Shown one piece after another: positions 1 through 12,114 of a stretch of DNA of 64,000 nucleotides (positions are counted from its first letter, which is position 1; each line of letters opens with the position of its first letter). The stretch covers positions 13,973,201-14,037,200 of the forward strand of contig OZ038422.1 in NCBI GenBank assembly GCA_964036155.1, in the 5' to 3' direction. The notes beneath the pieces were generated by a model. That model was given only the letters and a program-made list of their open reading frames with translations. It ran no database searches and was not told where the DNA came from. The stretch comes from Diploscapter coronatus (lineage: Eukaryota > Nematoda > Chromadorea > Rhabditida > Rhabditidae). The translations under genes were made by a program, and so were the position numbers.

Positions 1-388
1 CTGTTAACCAACCCACTGAAATGTAACAGCAAATCAATGTTTGTGCAACCCCACTCAAATCGAATACATGATATAGCAATCCATTAGAAAATCCGCCAAG
101 ATATGGCAGGAATAAAATCGGGCAAACCAGCCAACTCATATGCAAGTCTAGTAATGTTGCTCTAAAAATTGAATTAAAATAATAATAAATGCAGTAATAA
201 TACACATACAATATTTGATATTTGACCAGAAGGCATTTGTAATAGTAAGTCATGGACTTAGGTGAAATATAAATAATTAGATAAAGACCGAAAATATTAA
301 GTGGCAACTGAATGAATCCGAAAGCTCGCAATGTAGCAAAATAATAGCCACTATCATAGTGAATAACCGTTATATTTAGTTCATTCAT
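1..388 (-). CDS. Str-superfamily (Srh/Sri-like) chemoreceptor, 5' part, cut by window edge
   Basis: Start codon at 388; exons 388-210 and 161-1, joined in phase 2 (donor GTATGT, acceptor ATTTTTAG). The translated part has two membrane segments. The first contains NIFGLYLIIYISPKSM, the usual 'Y-L-I-x-x-(S/T)-P-K-x-M' first loop of Str-superfamily receptors. The second is ATLLDLHMSWLVCPILFLPY, where the family has a conserved acidic residue. A third hydrophobic stretch follows to the window edge. By family knowledge this is a seven-helix G-protein-coupled chemoreceptor acting in sensory cilia. Only about 113 residues are inside the window, so intactness of the rest cannot be judged. It is transcribed away from the plus-strand receptor-like gene at 2396. 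Whether it is Srh or Sri proper I cannot decide. Confidence 0.75.
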   Translation of the reverse strand, partial: MNELNITVIHYDSGYYFATLRAFGFIQLPLNIFGLYLIIYISPKSMTYYYKCLLVKYQILYVYYYCIYYYFNSIFRATLLDLHMSWLVCPILFLPYLGGFSNGLLYHVFDLSGVAQTLICCYISVGWLT

Positions 389-1379
389 TGACAACTAATT
401 TTGAGAGAATCTATAACTAAATAAAAACAAGCATAAATGGTATAACTAAACGTTAAAGTTATACGAATTGAATGCGTATTAGTAACTAATCGATGAAAGC
501 ATTATATCTCTTTGCATGTTTTATCATCTCTCAACTTCGAAAGGTTGTAGATTTTTAATTAAACAGCTGAAATTTAAAATGGTATCAAAAATTCTTAGCT
601 GAGAATTCTTACGTAATTATCCTTGCCTATCGAATGCATTGATTGAGAAATTCAAATGATTAGTTACGTATTTCTGCATATGAAGATATTTTAAAAAATG
701 AAGTTTCACAAGTAAAATTCATGTAAATTTGTTGGCCGAAGGTACTTTGTTACCAAAAGCGAGATAATGTGGGAAAAGATTTAAAAAAAAAAAAAGAAAA
801 ATAGCGTTTGGTAACAAAATACTCACTCGTGGTAACTAAGTACCTACAGCCAAGTCTTTGGCCATTCGGAAATGTTGCAACTTTTATAGAATAGAGTAAA
901 ATCACAACAATTATTTTTTTCTGATCAAGGATCGATATTTCATTATTGTAAGCATTATATGCTTGAAGTTTTTGTCAATCTTGGCATGCATTAATTTTAC
1001 AAAAAAAAATAAACCTATTGATGTTTTAATGGATATATAAAAGGCATTATTAATGGCAGATATACGATAGATATTAAAATTGAAGAAAGAAGAACTAACA
1101 TAAATTTATTGTACAAGCAAAAAAAATGCATTAAAATATATAGTAACAAGCTCTAAGCAAAAATCCCATGAAATTCGATCAAGACGCTCGAAGACGTGCC
1201 CAAAAATCATTTTTGCTGAAATAACGCAATACAAAGCGATTTGACACTTGTTTCATAGATTTTTGACACTCAAATTGCAGAATGGACGTGGCCTATTCTT
1301 TTGAGAATAACAAAAAACTATAAAAACTTCAGAATGTTCCAGAAACAAGCAAAACAAAACTAGCAAATGTCTTTACAAG

Positions 1380-1555
1380 AAGAAGGGTTTCTGATCGTCG
1401 CCTTCAAAAACTCATATCTTTGGTTATACTGATCCGTTTTTCATGCGATTTTTTGCTATAATCCTATCTAGCCCTACAGATTTCTAGAAAAAAAAATAAT
1501 TGCATGACTTTGTCTTCACATCGGGAATATCACTTGCGCTTTCTAATTATGATTA
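1380..1555. repeat. Dispersed repeat, partial copy
   Basis: This segment (TCTGATCGTCGCCTTC ... CATGACTTTGTCTTCACATC ... CTTTCTAATTATG) matches 56885-57036 at most positions in the same order. It looks like the right-hand part of the 'GAGAGCGCAAG' terminal-inverted-repeat family found complete at 56671-57167. The left terminus is not recognisable here. It matters because it preserves the uninterrupted version of a site that carries an insertion in the other copy. Confidence 0.65.
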
Positions 1556-2217
1556 TTGATTCTTACAAATTTTTCATAGGCACTAAACTTGTGCAACCAG
1601 CAATTACAATGACAGATTCCTAATTGAAGCTCTAATGGTTGTATCGTGACAAATTCAAAGCCATCATTAAAACGACAATTATGCATGTTTATGGTGAACG
1701 CGGGAATATCAGAAAATGGTGAGACTTCGATGTTCACAGATTACCGATATCATACCGTACCACGATATTCTTCATCGTTGTAGGGAACTCATAGAGACCT
1801 TGATATATATCTCATAGACGATGACAAAACTACTTTGTGCATGGAATTACTGTTTTAGAGTTCACATGATGGGCAGGAATGTTGGCGGTGCAGTAAGATA
1901 ACGCACCACAAGCTTTTTCGAGAATCCCACACTGCCCTCATCATATCCCAACGAAAATCAACCGCACCACAAGCAACTCTAATGATGAGTTATGCACGAT
2001 TTCGGCACATGACCCTAATTCCTAAACATTAGTTTTTTGAACTGGTAGACAAATCTTAACGCAGGTGCAATTTTTGATCATCTGAAAGATCTATCTTCTA
2101 ATCTCGCACCTTCTGCAACTTTGATATACAAATTCAATAAAGTTTCTCAAGACATAGGACGGGCATAATTGGGGTGTTGAAACTGAAATTACACTAAGCT
2201 ATAAGTTAGGCGAGTAC

Positions 2218-2225
2218 TATAAATA
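2218..2225 (+). promoter_or_regulatory. TATA-like box upstream of the 2396 gene
   Basis: TATAAATA, about 170 bases upstream of the start codon at 2396, in a slightly GC-richer stretch. Seen directly; the promoter role is inference. Confidence 0.35.
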
Positions 2226-2395
2226 CAAGGCTGATTGCCTAAGCAACGTCTTGCACTGCTACCCGATCCATTTCAAATTTTGCCGTTTTTTTTTTGAAAA
2301 CGCTACTCTTTCTAAATAGTACTGTGTTGAGATCATTTTTCTCAAATTGTTATTCTACATATTATTATCATTAGAGAAATAATTCGCAGAATAGA

Positions 2396-4029
2396 ATGTT
2401 TCGGTACGGTGAACCTACACCTAATACAACGAATTATGAAACTTGTAAAGGTGAACTAATTTTTCAGTTTACCTATTCTTACATATTATTCTGTATTGCA
2501 TTTTTTTTTAAATAAACCTCGGTAACGGTTTACTATTTTAGAATTTTCAACATCAAATATATTATTTTACAATCTCATCATTTCGTGGAAAATTGTCATA
2601 CTTCGTCGAGATACATTTGATACAATAGGTTAGTTAAATAGTTTTATATCGATGTTATCTTCAAAAAATAAATTCATCTATAGGGAATCAAATCCTGGCC
2701 ATTTTTCATATCATCTTATTATTGCCGATTTTTATTGCCACATTTACGATGTATCGGTTATTTCGAAAACGTGAAAAGTTTTCACAATTCGAAAAATTAA
2801 TAGCCATCTTACTCATTCTAAAGATACTCCATTTTATCGGTTCATTGATAGAGGTAAGTTTTATACTTTTATGATGCAATTTTCAATATATGCATTGAAG
2901 CAGGATAATACTTTAGTTTTTGCTTATTATCTATAGTGAAATTTTGTACTTTTGCCACCAAGATGATGATAACGAATACAGGGTAACATAATTTAAAAAT
3001 TTAGCCACGTGTATCAATTAATATTTATCTACAGTTTAAACGAATCGTTTAAAATATCATCTACGTTGCTACAGAAAAAGCCAACATTTTGTGAAATAGT
3101 ATGGATCATATTATTATAATCTTTCATACATTATTTCGCCATAATGTCTTGATTTTCCTGTCGCAACTTTTTCAAATAACTATAAAATACCACTTTATTT
3201 AAAAGTTATTTGACATATAAAGTTAGCTTAAATCTAATATAGTTAAAATTTTGCATTGATAGCTGACAAATGAAATTTTAGAGGTTATTGTTTGATCTAT
3301 TTTCTATTCTTCAAGTGAATTATTTAATGATGGCCATAAAATTCGTTTCGACTGTAATTACAATATATCGAGCTAGGACATTTTCACTGTTAGAAATTCT
3401 CTCACATGCCTATGTCAGTTTTGATACAAAATGATTTTATTTAGTCACCGTGACGAAAAAATAACTCGGCTATTTGCCATTATATTTTGGATATTGGTCG
3501 GATTCCATATTATTTTTGGCTGTATCGCCCAACTAATTTATACTGCAATTGCCTGGTTGCACAATTATCAAATTGTTAATATTGTTGATATAGTTGATAT
3601 ACGATATCTAATGAATCTTATTGTACAGTGGGTTGTAAGTTAAACGAATATTATCAAAATATAAATTATTAATGCCGATTATGTAGATAATTTTTAGGAT
3701 CTTTACGAGACAATAGTTCCGATCATAGCAAGTTATGCTCAGACAATAATTAGCATTGCCGCGTTCATTTATCTAAAGCGGCGTTTTAAGTCGTATGGCA
3801 ATCTGAGCTCAACTGCAAGAAATGCTGAACAACGCTTAAATCGATACTTGATGGCGCATGTAAGTTAGCTCGGTCAACGTTGCACTATATGTTGAAAATG
3901 AATATGTACAACGTTTAGGTTTTATGCGAAGTGGTAACAAACGATTTAAGTATTTTTCGACTATACGAATTTTTTTGCGTTGTTTGGAACAATCGGAAAC
4001 AGAAACATTTAGGTAAGATATTCTGTTAA
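2396..4029 (+). pseudogene. Seven-helix chemoreceptor-like gene with a frameshift
   Basis: Exons 2396-2444, 2684-2853, 3282-3634, 3698-3859 and 3919-4029 join in phase with good splice signals. They give about 280 residues with five or six hydrophobic helices (for example QILAIFHIILLLPIFIATF, and DLYETIVPIIASYAQTIISI before a basic loop). In the third exon the frame runs into TGA at 3432 while the continuing hydrophobic frame is open from ATG 3431, one base out of register. Both sides of this point are otherwise phase-consistent. So it is either a one-base lesion (pseudogene) or a sequencing error; I saw no intron that would repair it. A clear seventh helix is missing. The fold suggests a nematode serpentine receptor, possibly Sra/Srab-like, but I do not recognise the family with certainty. 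Confidence 0.5.
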
Positions 4030-5690
4030 TTTTTTAATCCCTATATCTTAAACATCCTGTGCAAAATTAGTTATGTTTTTGTTGTAATAATTCTTTCATA
4101 TGCAATGAATCTGTTAAGAGAACGAATCTGTGTAAATAATTAATTTCTCAAACTCGGTTAATACATCAATCACACATTCGTTTATATTTATAACCAATCT
4201 CTGGTTTAAAATGCCGAGATTCGTTACAGCGAGTTTACCCAAAAGAACGGTGGCATCGAAAGAATTTGTGTTGAAACAATGAAAATTGTTCACGATTCAG
4301 CGAAAAATAGCATAAATTAACTAGTTTCATAGCTTCAAAGTTAGAAGTTTGAGAGAACTTACTAGAATATTTTAGATCAATGCTTTATCTATGGACCTTG
4401 GTTAAACAATTTGAGAAATGATATATATGTAAGTATTATTAATGACAAACTTTCATATTAATTAACGAAAGAAATGGAAAGACCTGTTTTGCCAACACAT
4501 ATCCTGAAAATATGCGCTGAGAAATCCTAAAAGAACGTTCTAAATAGTGAATCCTTCGACCTTGCCATTATTTACATAAACGATAATATTTTTTGCGTCG
4601 GATAGGAAGCACATGAATGTTACTTTGCATTTTTGAGAATAGAACTCGACTAATCGTGCCTGAAGAAACCAAAATACCCCTTTCGTGTTATGTGCTTAGA
4701 AAGAATAAATGTAAAATTAGGAATTGTTTTCTGAATAAATCTTGAGCAGTATACTTCTCTAACATAAGAAGTGGATACACACTAAAATAAGTTAAATTTT
4801 CTACAAAGAAAGCATTAAAAACAACTTTCAGAGCATTTTTATGCTTATTTTTCTATATGGGCCATTCTTCCAAATAATTACCTTGTTTTTTTTAATAAGA
4901 GGATTGATCAAGGTAGTTTATGTGCATATACATGTAGAAGAAAAAAGGACAATTTTAGAAGAGCAACACTACTATATCGCCGGCTAGGAAAGAATTAGTC
5001 AAAGTTATTAAAGTTACATCTCATGGTCCGAAGCAGCTGACCTCGAATAGTATTTTATTATCATCACAAGCGCCAATAAACTGATACGAAATTATGGTAA
5101 AATGTGAAAAAAGTTCTATATGAGACGTTATTTATAAAAATCGAGCTTTTTTTTTTTTATAAAGGGGGGTGATACCCAAGAAGTTGACCCTTAAATTTCA
5201 AGCTAATTTTTCGTCTTTGGAGGTTTTCGACTACGCTGATTACGAATCTGACGATTAAAACCCAATCCGACCACTTGTTCCGCCTGTTCCGGAAGGTCCG
5301 CATCCGGTAGTTTCGAAAAATTCTATTTTCTCTATTTTGCATGAAAAAAATTCAAATTTAGTATCAAAATGTTCGCAGAGAGCAGCTGAGCACGATTATG
5401 AAAAGATCTTGTCGAAATGACATTGAATAATTAAGTTATGATGAACATAGTGAAACATGGAAAATGTCATATCTATTTTTCGATTTTTTAATTCTTTTAT
5501 TTTTAAATGTGTCAGATTCCATGAGTTATTTATACCAGAAAGTAGCCCAGGTCTTCTAGTTTCTGAAATACTCGACCGTTTTCCTATAGACTGCCCGCTA
5601 GTGAAGAAATGTCACGGCTCATTTTTGTCTAATTTTATTTCAAAAACTCGTATCTTCCTATATATTAGACTAAATTTCATGGTTATATTT
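4030..5690. other. Intergenic, no gene supported
   Basis: AT-rich sequence with only short open frames lacking splice context. A minus-strand 61-codon frame at 5157-5342 is arginine-rich and unlike a known family. The segment lies between the 3' ends of the gene at 2396 and the srt gene. Confidence 0.4.
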
Positions 5691-8119
5691 TTATTTTGTA
5701 GATTCACCATATTTCATAATTTGAATATCATTTTTGACTTGGTTATTATTTGGAATCGTAAATGGGGTAAAAAGAGGTGATACGGCTGTCTTCTTATTCA
5801 GATGCAAAATTTTGATAATCTCTTTCCTTATCGTAGGGTTCATTGTGACGTAGATAATTGCGGGGAATCCTAAATTCAATATTGAAGCATTGTTTACATT
5901 TTTATAGAGTATTTATGATTTTGATATTAATCACATGTTTCAAAATGTTTATATTTCGCGGTATTTATAGTGAAGTTATTTTTAGAATGATAATAAATTC
6001 GAATTCCCTAGATTTTAGATGTTTTAGCAAGTTAGGAATAATTTACCGTGTGCCAGCTGCCATTCTAATTGTCCTAGAATGATAAGCCATTCAGGAACAA
6101 CAACGAGCTGCATTGCACAGTACACAATCGAATCGAGCATATTTATTAGACCAATGGCGGTAGCTTGCGTTACTATCTAAATTATTTCTTCCTTCATTTG
6201 AGATGAACTTTGGTAAAGATCCAAGAAATATTCAACTCCTTATTTGATTTATTTAATAGGAAAATGTCAATGCGCATCTTGTTTCAAACGAACAAATAAA
6301 ATGTTGCAATTGATGGAAAAGTGCGCATATAGTGGATTTCTCTGTTAGATCAGTTTGCTGACCAGTACATATCTTGGCTATTTATTATTAATTTCCAGTC
6401 ACCGATTTATTGATTCTTTTCGATTTATCCGGGGTTGTTCGTTTCACTTTCAAATACAAGGCTATGCAAAGGTAGACATAGAGAAACACCGTAACAAAAA
6501 CGGTTGTAAAATTATTGGCAGTGTGGAGATTGTTGTTATACTGAAACAGTGTCCATTAAAACACTTAGATCTGATAAAATGAACATATTCCATTATTATA
6601 TCATTAATTTAAAATGTTAATTATAATTATCCGAAATTACTCTACATAGCGTTTTCCTAATCGATGGGTTCCGTACTTCAAATATATTAATTTGGAACAT
6701 TGACGTGCTAGTCAAAACTATATTATGCCCATTTTCTTTCTGTAGCAGTGAAGCTCGGTAAATTATAAGACTGAAAATGCCGCATAATTTTAAAAGCCAT
6801 AATTATTTATCTTTTTTTAAAATTTGTTCTAATTATCCATCACACCAAAAATGAATCTAATGAATACCATTTCGACATTTATAGGGAAGAATGGATCGAA
6901 AAACCAAGATTGATACTTTGACGTGAATATGATTGGACGCGTAAATATCACGAAGTAGAGCCCATACAAAATTAGAAAAGCCATAACGAAATATGTACGA
7001 CATCTAAAATGTTTTTTTAAAAGATTTCTGGTGAAATGCTCAACTATAGATTGTCAACTTTTCTGATTTTTGAATTTCGTTGTATTTGAACCTCAAATGA
7101 ATACTTAAAATTACCCATTGAAGCATAATTTGACCATCTTTGGATGTATCAGAGCAAAAACACGATTGATCACTAAGGCTAAGCAAACTATACAGGAAGA
7201 GCACCAGGCGCCTGAAATTGATTTATACCTTCATATCTGATATTTTTCTAAATTAACCTAAACCAAATGCTCCCGCACAATAAATTAGCAATGGGTAACT
7301 GCAGAAAACTGCACCTTCTACCAGCAAAACTCCAGTGAGAATTGAGTTGATTGCTGAAATTAGACACAACGGATGAATGTATTATGCAAAGTATAGATAT
7401 TTTATTATTTTGTTTTTAAAAATTTACACAAAAATTTTGACTCACGAAGGACCTAAATCAGGTTTTCATTGCGGACTCTTCTTATGCTAGAATAATTGTT
7501 CAATACCCTTTTCACGTTCTCATCTTCATGATTATCTCTAGAAACAATTCGCCTTTGCGAACCCCTTCTTCTTTATCATTCGGTCTGACTCTAATCTTTC
7601 TTAGTTCTATGAGAAATCGACGATGAAAAATTATTATTATCGTTATCATACCGATATAATGATTAAATTATGGGAAAGCGCCTATGCTTTATTCTCATTC
7701 TGAAATTCACGATAATTTATCTACCGATTCCCAACATGTCGATGCATCCGAGAAGAAACATAATCTTATAGCAAGATAATCGAATGAGCTCTTTTGATGA
7801 AATTGCGAGCATGCATAATGTGTAGATGATCTAAAACATGTAATAACTTTTAAGATGTTTTACTAAATTACTTCAATGGCAATTCCGTAAATGATACTGA
7901 TAATTCCATAAAGCGGGCGCTTTTCGCCATCTTTTTCAACCCACTCATCAGTAGTCATTTCACTGAAATACGAATTATGACGTTAATTTACTTTCCCATC
8001 TTGCATACAATTACTAAAATCAATTTATCTTTGTAGTTCATAAATTAAAATTCATTAACCTACCTGCAGTTATAAAGTGGAATATTTCCGACGTCGCCAT
8101 AGATTATTAGTTTATTCAT
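5691..8119 (-). CDS. Srt-family seven-helix chemoreceptor
   Basis: Nine exons: 8119-8064, 7962-7872, 7830-7725, 7353-7264, 7211-7115, 7003-6868, 6540-6403, 6176-6047, 5869-5691, all phase-consistent, encoding 340 residues, the usual Srt length. The start MNKLIIYGDVGNIPLYNC is typical of Srt (short N-terminus, 'I-P-x-Y-N-C', acidic/tryptophan stretch before helix 1). Other Srt hallmarks are CYKIMFLLGCIDM, INSILTGVLLVEGAVFCSYP, LALVINRVFAL at the end of helix 3, LYGLYFVIFTRPIIF, QSWFFDPF, and a last helix GFPAIIYVTMNPTIRK. By family knowledge it is a candidate odorant GPCR of sensory neurons. Exon 7 ends at a weak donor (TCG|GTGACT). Family and completeness are quite certain, that one junction less so. 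Confidence 0.85.
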
Positions 8120-8196
8120 TTACTGGCAAAGATAAGAATGAAAGCTAGGCTACCTGGGATTTTATAAATTTTAAATGTGAAAGAATAATTAGTGGA

Positions 8197-8204
8197 TATT
8201 TATA
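8197..8204 (-). promoter_or_regulatory. TATA-like box of the srt gene
   Basis: TATAAATA on the minus strand, about 78 bases upstream of the srt start codon at 8119. The motif is seen directly; its role is inferred from spacing. Confidence 0.4.
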
Positions 8205-9257
8205 AAGGTCATTTCGTGTCATAAATAAGTCAAGACAAAATTTGAAAGTGCACTATTTCGAAATAACAATGCAGAAGTTAGAAAATGGGCACGCAAAAGT
8301 AGGCAAAGGAGGAGTTGAAATTATGAGCAACTGCTTCATAGTAACATAGTGATAATTGTGAATAATGTGTATCCTTTCGAGAAGAAATCAGATAATACGT
8401 TAAATTAAATTAATGGTTTAGTCTGGTGAATAAAGTAATGATGTTTGGTATAGATTCAATTAACATGAAAATATAGATACATGTTACTTCAGTCTATGAG
8501 ACCACTCTTTTTAGAAACTATTGACGTTATCTCTGAATAATGGAACCACAAGATATGACGAACAATATTTATTCTGTATTAATGATCAATAATTTATTAG
8601 CTTATAGTTAGAGAGGCCAAGTCTTCTCCTTTAGAAGAAGAGGAAGAACGCATGAAATTTTCCGCCGCTTCAATTATCGTTAATATTAGGATAATAAAAT
8701 GCGCCCGAAATGATGGCGTCGTTGGTTTTTCGAAAAAGGCCTTCTGTAAAAATGAATTGCCACATAAAAATGATCATAACTTGATAGGATGGACCGTTTT
8801 TGAAAATCTAAAGTTTTGAGTTTGTACCGATCTCGGCCATCACACTGATATCAAATTTACCCAATTCAACCTATTTTGAAAAATCACCTGGCCTCTCTGT
8901 TTATACCTCTTATCTTTATTCCCCTTTTCCAAGGGGATTCCAAAAAGTCAAAAAGCTCATGTTTGTGCCTTCCTGCACGGAAATCTTTAGTAAAAGGCGA
9001 AAGATTTTCTCGGATAATTGCAGAAAGACGAGAGTGAAGTGTTCATATTCGAACGGATTTTTATTCCAGATCGCTTGAACATCGCAGCCTATATTTATAA
9101 TGTCCTTTTATAGCACTAGATAGCGGTTGAGCTAAAGAAGAGACATTGCAAGTGGAATAACATAGCTTAAAAAATCTGAGGTGGGGCTCAAATAAGTTTA
9201 ACTACTTCGTTTAACTACTATAGTTAAATTTTTAACTACCCCATTTAACTATGATAG
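8205..9257. other. Intergenic, with one inverted-repeat element
   Basis: Upstream region of the srt gene. It contains the terminal-inverted-repeat element at 8601-8906 and, at 9190-9258, a run of short repeats of TTTAACTA/TAGTTAAA in both orientations. No coding sequence is supported. Confidence 0.45.
8601..8906. mobile_element. Miniature inverted-repeat element, ~306 bp
   Basis: The ends are inverted copies: CTTATAGTTAGAGAGGCCAAG on the left against (reverse complement of the right end) GTATAAACAGAGAGGCCAGG. There is no coding capacity. Exact borders and target duplication are uncertain. Confidence 0.5.
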
Positions 9258-9634
9258 TTAAAAGTTTCCCCTTCGTGCATTCTGCTGCTTCATCGAATAA
9301 TGCAATGGACAACGCTTAAAATAGTGTACTCTGATTTCTCATTAGACGGTGTTTTTGAAATTTATTAGCGAGAAAAAATTCACAGAGCATAAACAATATG
9401 ATTTTTCGTGATTTTATCTGGAAGATAAATAAGTGCAAAAATGAAAATGTTAGAGCATGCATGGTTATGCAAATTTCTTTCTTTAATTTTTGAGCTATTC
9501 ATTTGTTTATTAAATATATTTATTGTCTATTTCAAACTACCACGTTTCTACCAAAAGCGCATTGTTGTAAGGGAATGGAATTTGGAGACTCTATTTATAG
9601 TCTGTGAAATTGCTTAATTGAGTTTTCAGACATT

Positions 9635-9810
9635 GATCGTTCTAGCACGATATAAATACCGTTGTTTAAATGGAAAGCACAAAGAGCATCTCTTCTCTTT
9701 CCTTCTACTCAAACAACGCTATATCTCAATTCATACCAGAACGAACAAAATGAGAATACGTCCATAAAATTTACGTAGCTAACTAATTATTATTAAATAT
9801 TTCAGGCAAT
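9635..9810 (+). promoter_or_regulatory. Conserved TATA-bearing block downstream of the Sri-like gene
   Basis: Holds GATATAAATA, then ~90 bases, then ATGAGAATACGTCCATAA (five codons) and a donor-like/acceptor-like pair. The block is almost identical to 14645-14822 although the flanks have drifted. It could be a promoter and first exon of a plus-strand transcript, but no downstream coding sequence follows. Confidence 0.3.
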
Positions 9811-10467
9811 TAAATCAGACTTTTGTGATCACACAACATGAAGATCTCTTGAAAATCATTTTCAGCATCACGCAAATGAGAATTTAAATTTATTTTTAAA
9901 CTAACTTAAACTATACTTCAACAGATTATCCAATCTTAAAAATGTGATTTATGGGCACAACAGTGGCAAGGTTTCTTCTGACTGTGATTGTATTTCTCTT
10001 TATTGAACCATAATTCGAATTCATTAGGCTACGATTGGTAAATATGTTAACCAAAGCTTTTCGATATGGTCGAGTAAGAATAATCAATAATGAAGTTGCA
10101 ATTAGTGAGTGAAATGATATCATTAGTTCAACTATGGACGTCATATCTTAATTTTCCATTAAATTATGCAAAATTATAAAATTTCGTGTTACAAAGCATT
10201 GTTCCTCTGGTAAAATATTCTGAGACGATAAATAATGCTAGGAGAAAGAATAATGCTATGACATATGTGAGCGACACCGTAAGAAACTGAAAATAATTTT
10301 AATAATGGAATGTTTTCGTTGATTTTTATGTGACAATTTATAAAAAAAAAAAAAAAAAAGAATAGCTACGTTACCGCCGAAAAATAGCTCATTTTGACAA
10401 GTTAGCGTTGATAAACGCATCTCTTCCACCTACTGTTTCGCTCAAAGTAGATACTCTCCATTATTTT

Positions 10468-10617
10468 TGAGATGACCCTTGCCTATGTCTAGCGGGAACA
10501 AGTGTTGCGAATCCTTTCCGTGGACTCTTTTGTTTTTTCACTACCATCCTCTCATTTTCACTCGTGGTTCGCATCAGTCAGTGTCTTTACACTTCCCGCT
10601 AGACACGGTTCATCTCA
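10468..10617. mobile_element. Miniature inverted-repeat element in intron 6, copy 1
   Basis: Ends GAGATGACC ... GTCTAGCGGGAA and TTCCCGCTAGACAC ... GTTCATCTC are inverted copies around a ~150 bp non-coding core. The same element sits at the same place in copy 2 (15444-15594), so it predates the duplication. Confidence 0.6.
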
Positions 10618-11003
10618 TAGATAATCGAGTGCTATTTGGTGACTACTTTTAAAAATTATCATTTTTTATCTCTAACCTGAACAAATATTGACAAAATCGC
10701 ATTTCGTTGAGCGTGGATGGTTTTCTGTGAAAGATGGGTAGAATTTTTCGAGCTTGGCGCTAGAATCATACAAGTGTGGATAATCCCAATGCTGCATATT
10801 ATAAATCCTGCACTAATAACTAGAATACTAAGTAGCGCCATTAATTTGAAATGTGGCTAAATTTCAGAGATTTAGGTGCTCTTTTAATAATTAAATATTT
10901 ATCAGATATAAATTATCATTGAATTCATGTGCTGGAATTTATTTAGAAATGTTGAATTTAATTATTAATGCATATAGAATAAAGTTGTTTATATAACTTA
11001 CTA

Positions 11004-11083
11004 CCCAGCATAATTGGTCATGAGCCCATAGTCAAACAGGGGTCATGGGTAATAATGGGCCCATGACCAATTATGCTGGGATA
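11004..11083. mobile_element. 80 bp palindromic insertion at a splice donor
   Basis: CCCAGCATAATTGGTCATG and its perfect inverse form the two ends; the whole is 26 bp arms with one mismatch around a ~25 base loop. Copy 2 has no counterpart (CTTACTATCGC at 15978-15988), so it arrived after the duplication. Flanking TA on both sides suggests a TA target duplication. It lies between the last codon of exon 5 and the donor of the Sri-like copy 1 gene. Confidence 0.8.
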
Positions 11084-11980
11084 TATCACTTTAGTCTTGT
11101 ATATTACGACGTTTGGCACATTGACTAAACAAATTGCAGACGGATAAGACTGAAATTATTGTCTTATTGTCACTGTTGAACAGAGAAGCCAGAGAAATAG
11201 TTTGGAAAGTTTTGTAGATTCTCGTGGAAAAGAGACGAGAGAGCACGGTATATTGTGTGCAAAATTGCGTGAAGATTTGAGCCATGTTGTGTTAACAGGT
11301 TTTTATTGTTTTAAAGTGATAGCAATAATGCTGCATATTCTTTCTTTCATTTTGTGCCATTTCTTCCCTCTCCGCGGAGGTGCATACTATTTCCCGAGGG
11401 TTGATTCTAAGAGAGAAGATATGCAAAATGTTTGTAACATTCATATTTTAATGTGAAATCAGTATTTTTCTAAATATTTACCTGATTTAGATACATCGTG
11501 AGATCGTCTCTAGTTACATTGAAGAACAATGGATATACTATGTACCATCCTATAAATGCACATACTAGGCATATTATGAATAACTTTACACAAGCTTCGG
11601 GTAATACGAATATCTGCAATTTTAGATTTCAATCAGGGAAGAAGAACAGTTTAAACTACACAATCCGATCTGCATAGCTTTTTATGTCGATAATAAAATG
11701 TGAGGACAATTATCAGCAAATTCCAGGAATGTAATGAGACCATTGATTCCTGAAATACTTTCCATTGTCACCAAAATGATAGGTTGCAGAGGACAGTGCG
11801 GCGCGTATTCGCAAAGAATAGAGGAAAAGGCTAGAGACGCAGAGCATGACAAAAGGTTTAATTAGTCAAGTTTGGGATAAGTAACTTGGTATTCCATTGC
11901 TAGTCTCTTCGACTGTCTGATCTCGCCACACTTGTTTTACCATACACACAATCTACCTGTCGGATATTTTCAAGATTTTT

Positions 11981-12114
11981 TTCTCCGAGGCTTCCCCAGG
12001 GGAACTGAGAAATACGCGAGAATTATGATTCTCCCGATTTTCCTCAGTTTTTCCACCAGAAAACTTTGGAGGAGTGTTGGGGGAAACCTTCTCTCCGTTC
12101 TCCCAATCGGAGAA
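11981..12114. mobile_element. Nested-palindrome element in intron 2, copy 1
   Basis: Left end TTCTCCGAGGCTTCCCC and right end GGGGGAAACC...CGGAGAA are inverted copies, with an inner inverted pair around CTGAGAAA/TTTCCTCAG. The counterpart at 17186-17319 is almost identical. An open frame of about 80 codons across it is shared by both copies but has no protein character. Confidence 0.5.

Larger units (their letters stand above)
389..2395. other. Divergent intergenic region
   Basis: About 2 kb between two divergently transcribed receptor genes. It is AT-rich and holds a degenerate dispersed repeat (see 1380-1555), a short segment at 1865-1990 containing the motif GGCGGTGCAGTAA that recurs as the end of the element at 53268-53752, and a TATA-like box at 2218. 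No open frame with splice signals or family resemblance was found. Confidence 0.5.

Noticed and set aside
9190..9258. CRISPR-like or regulatory direct repeat array (TTTAACTA units)
   Set aside because: Units are short, irregular and in both orientations; the setting is eukaryotic.
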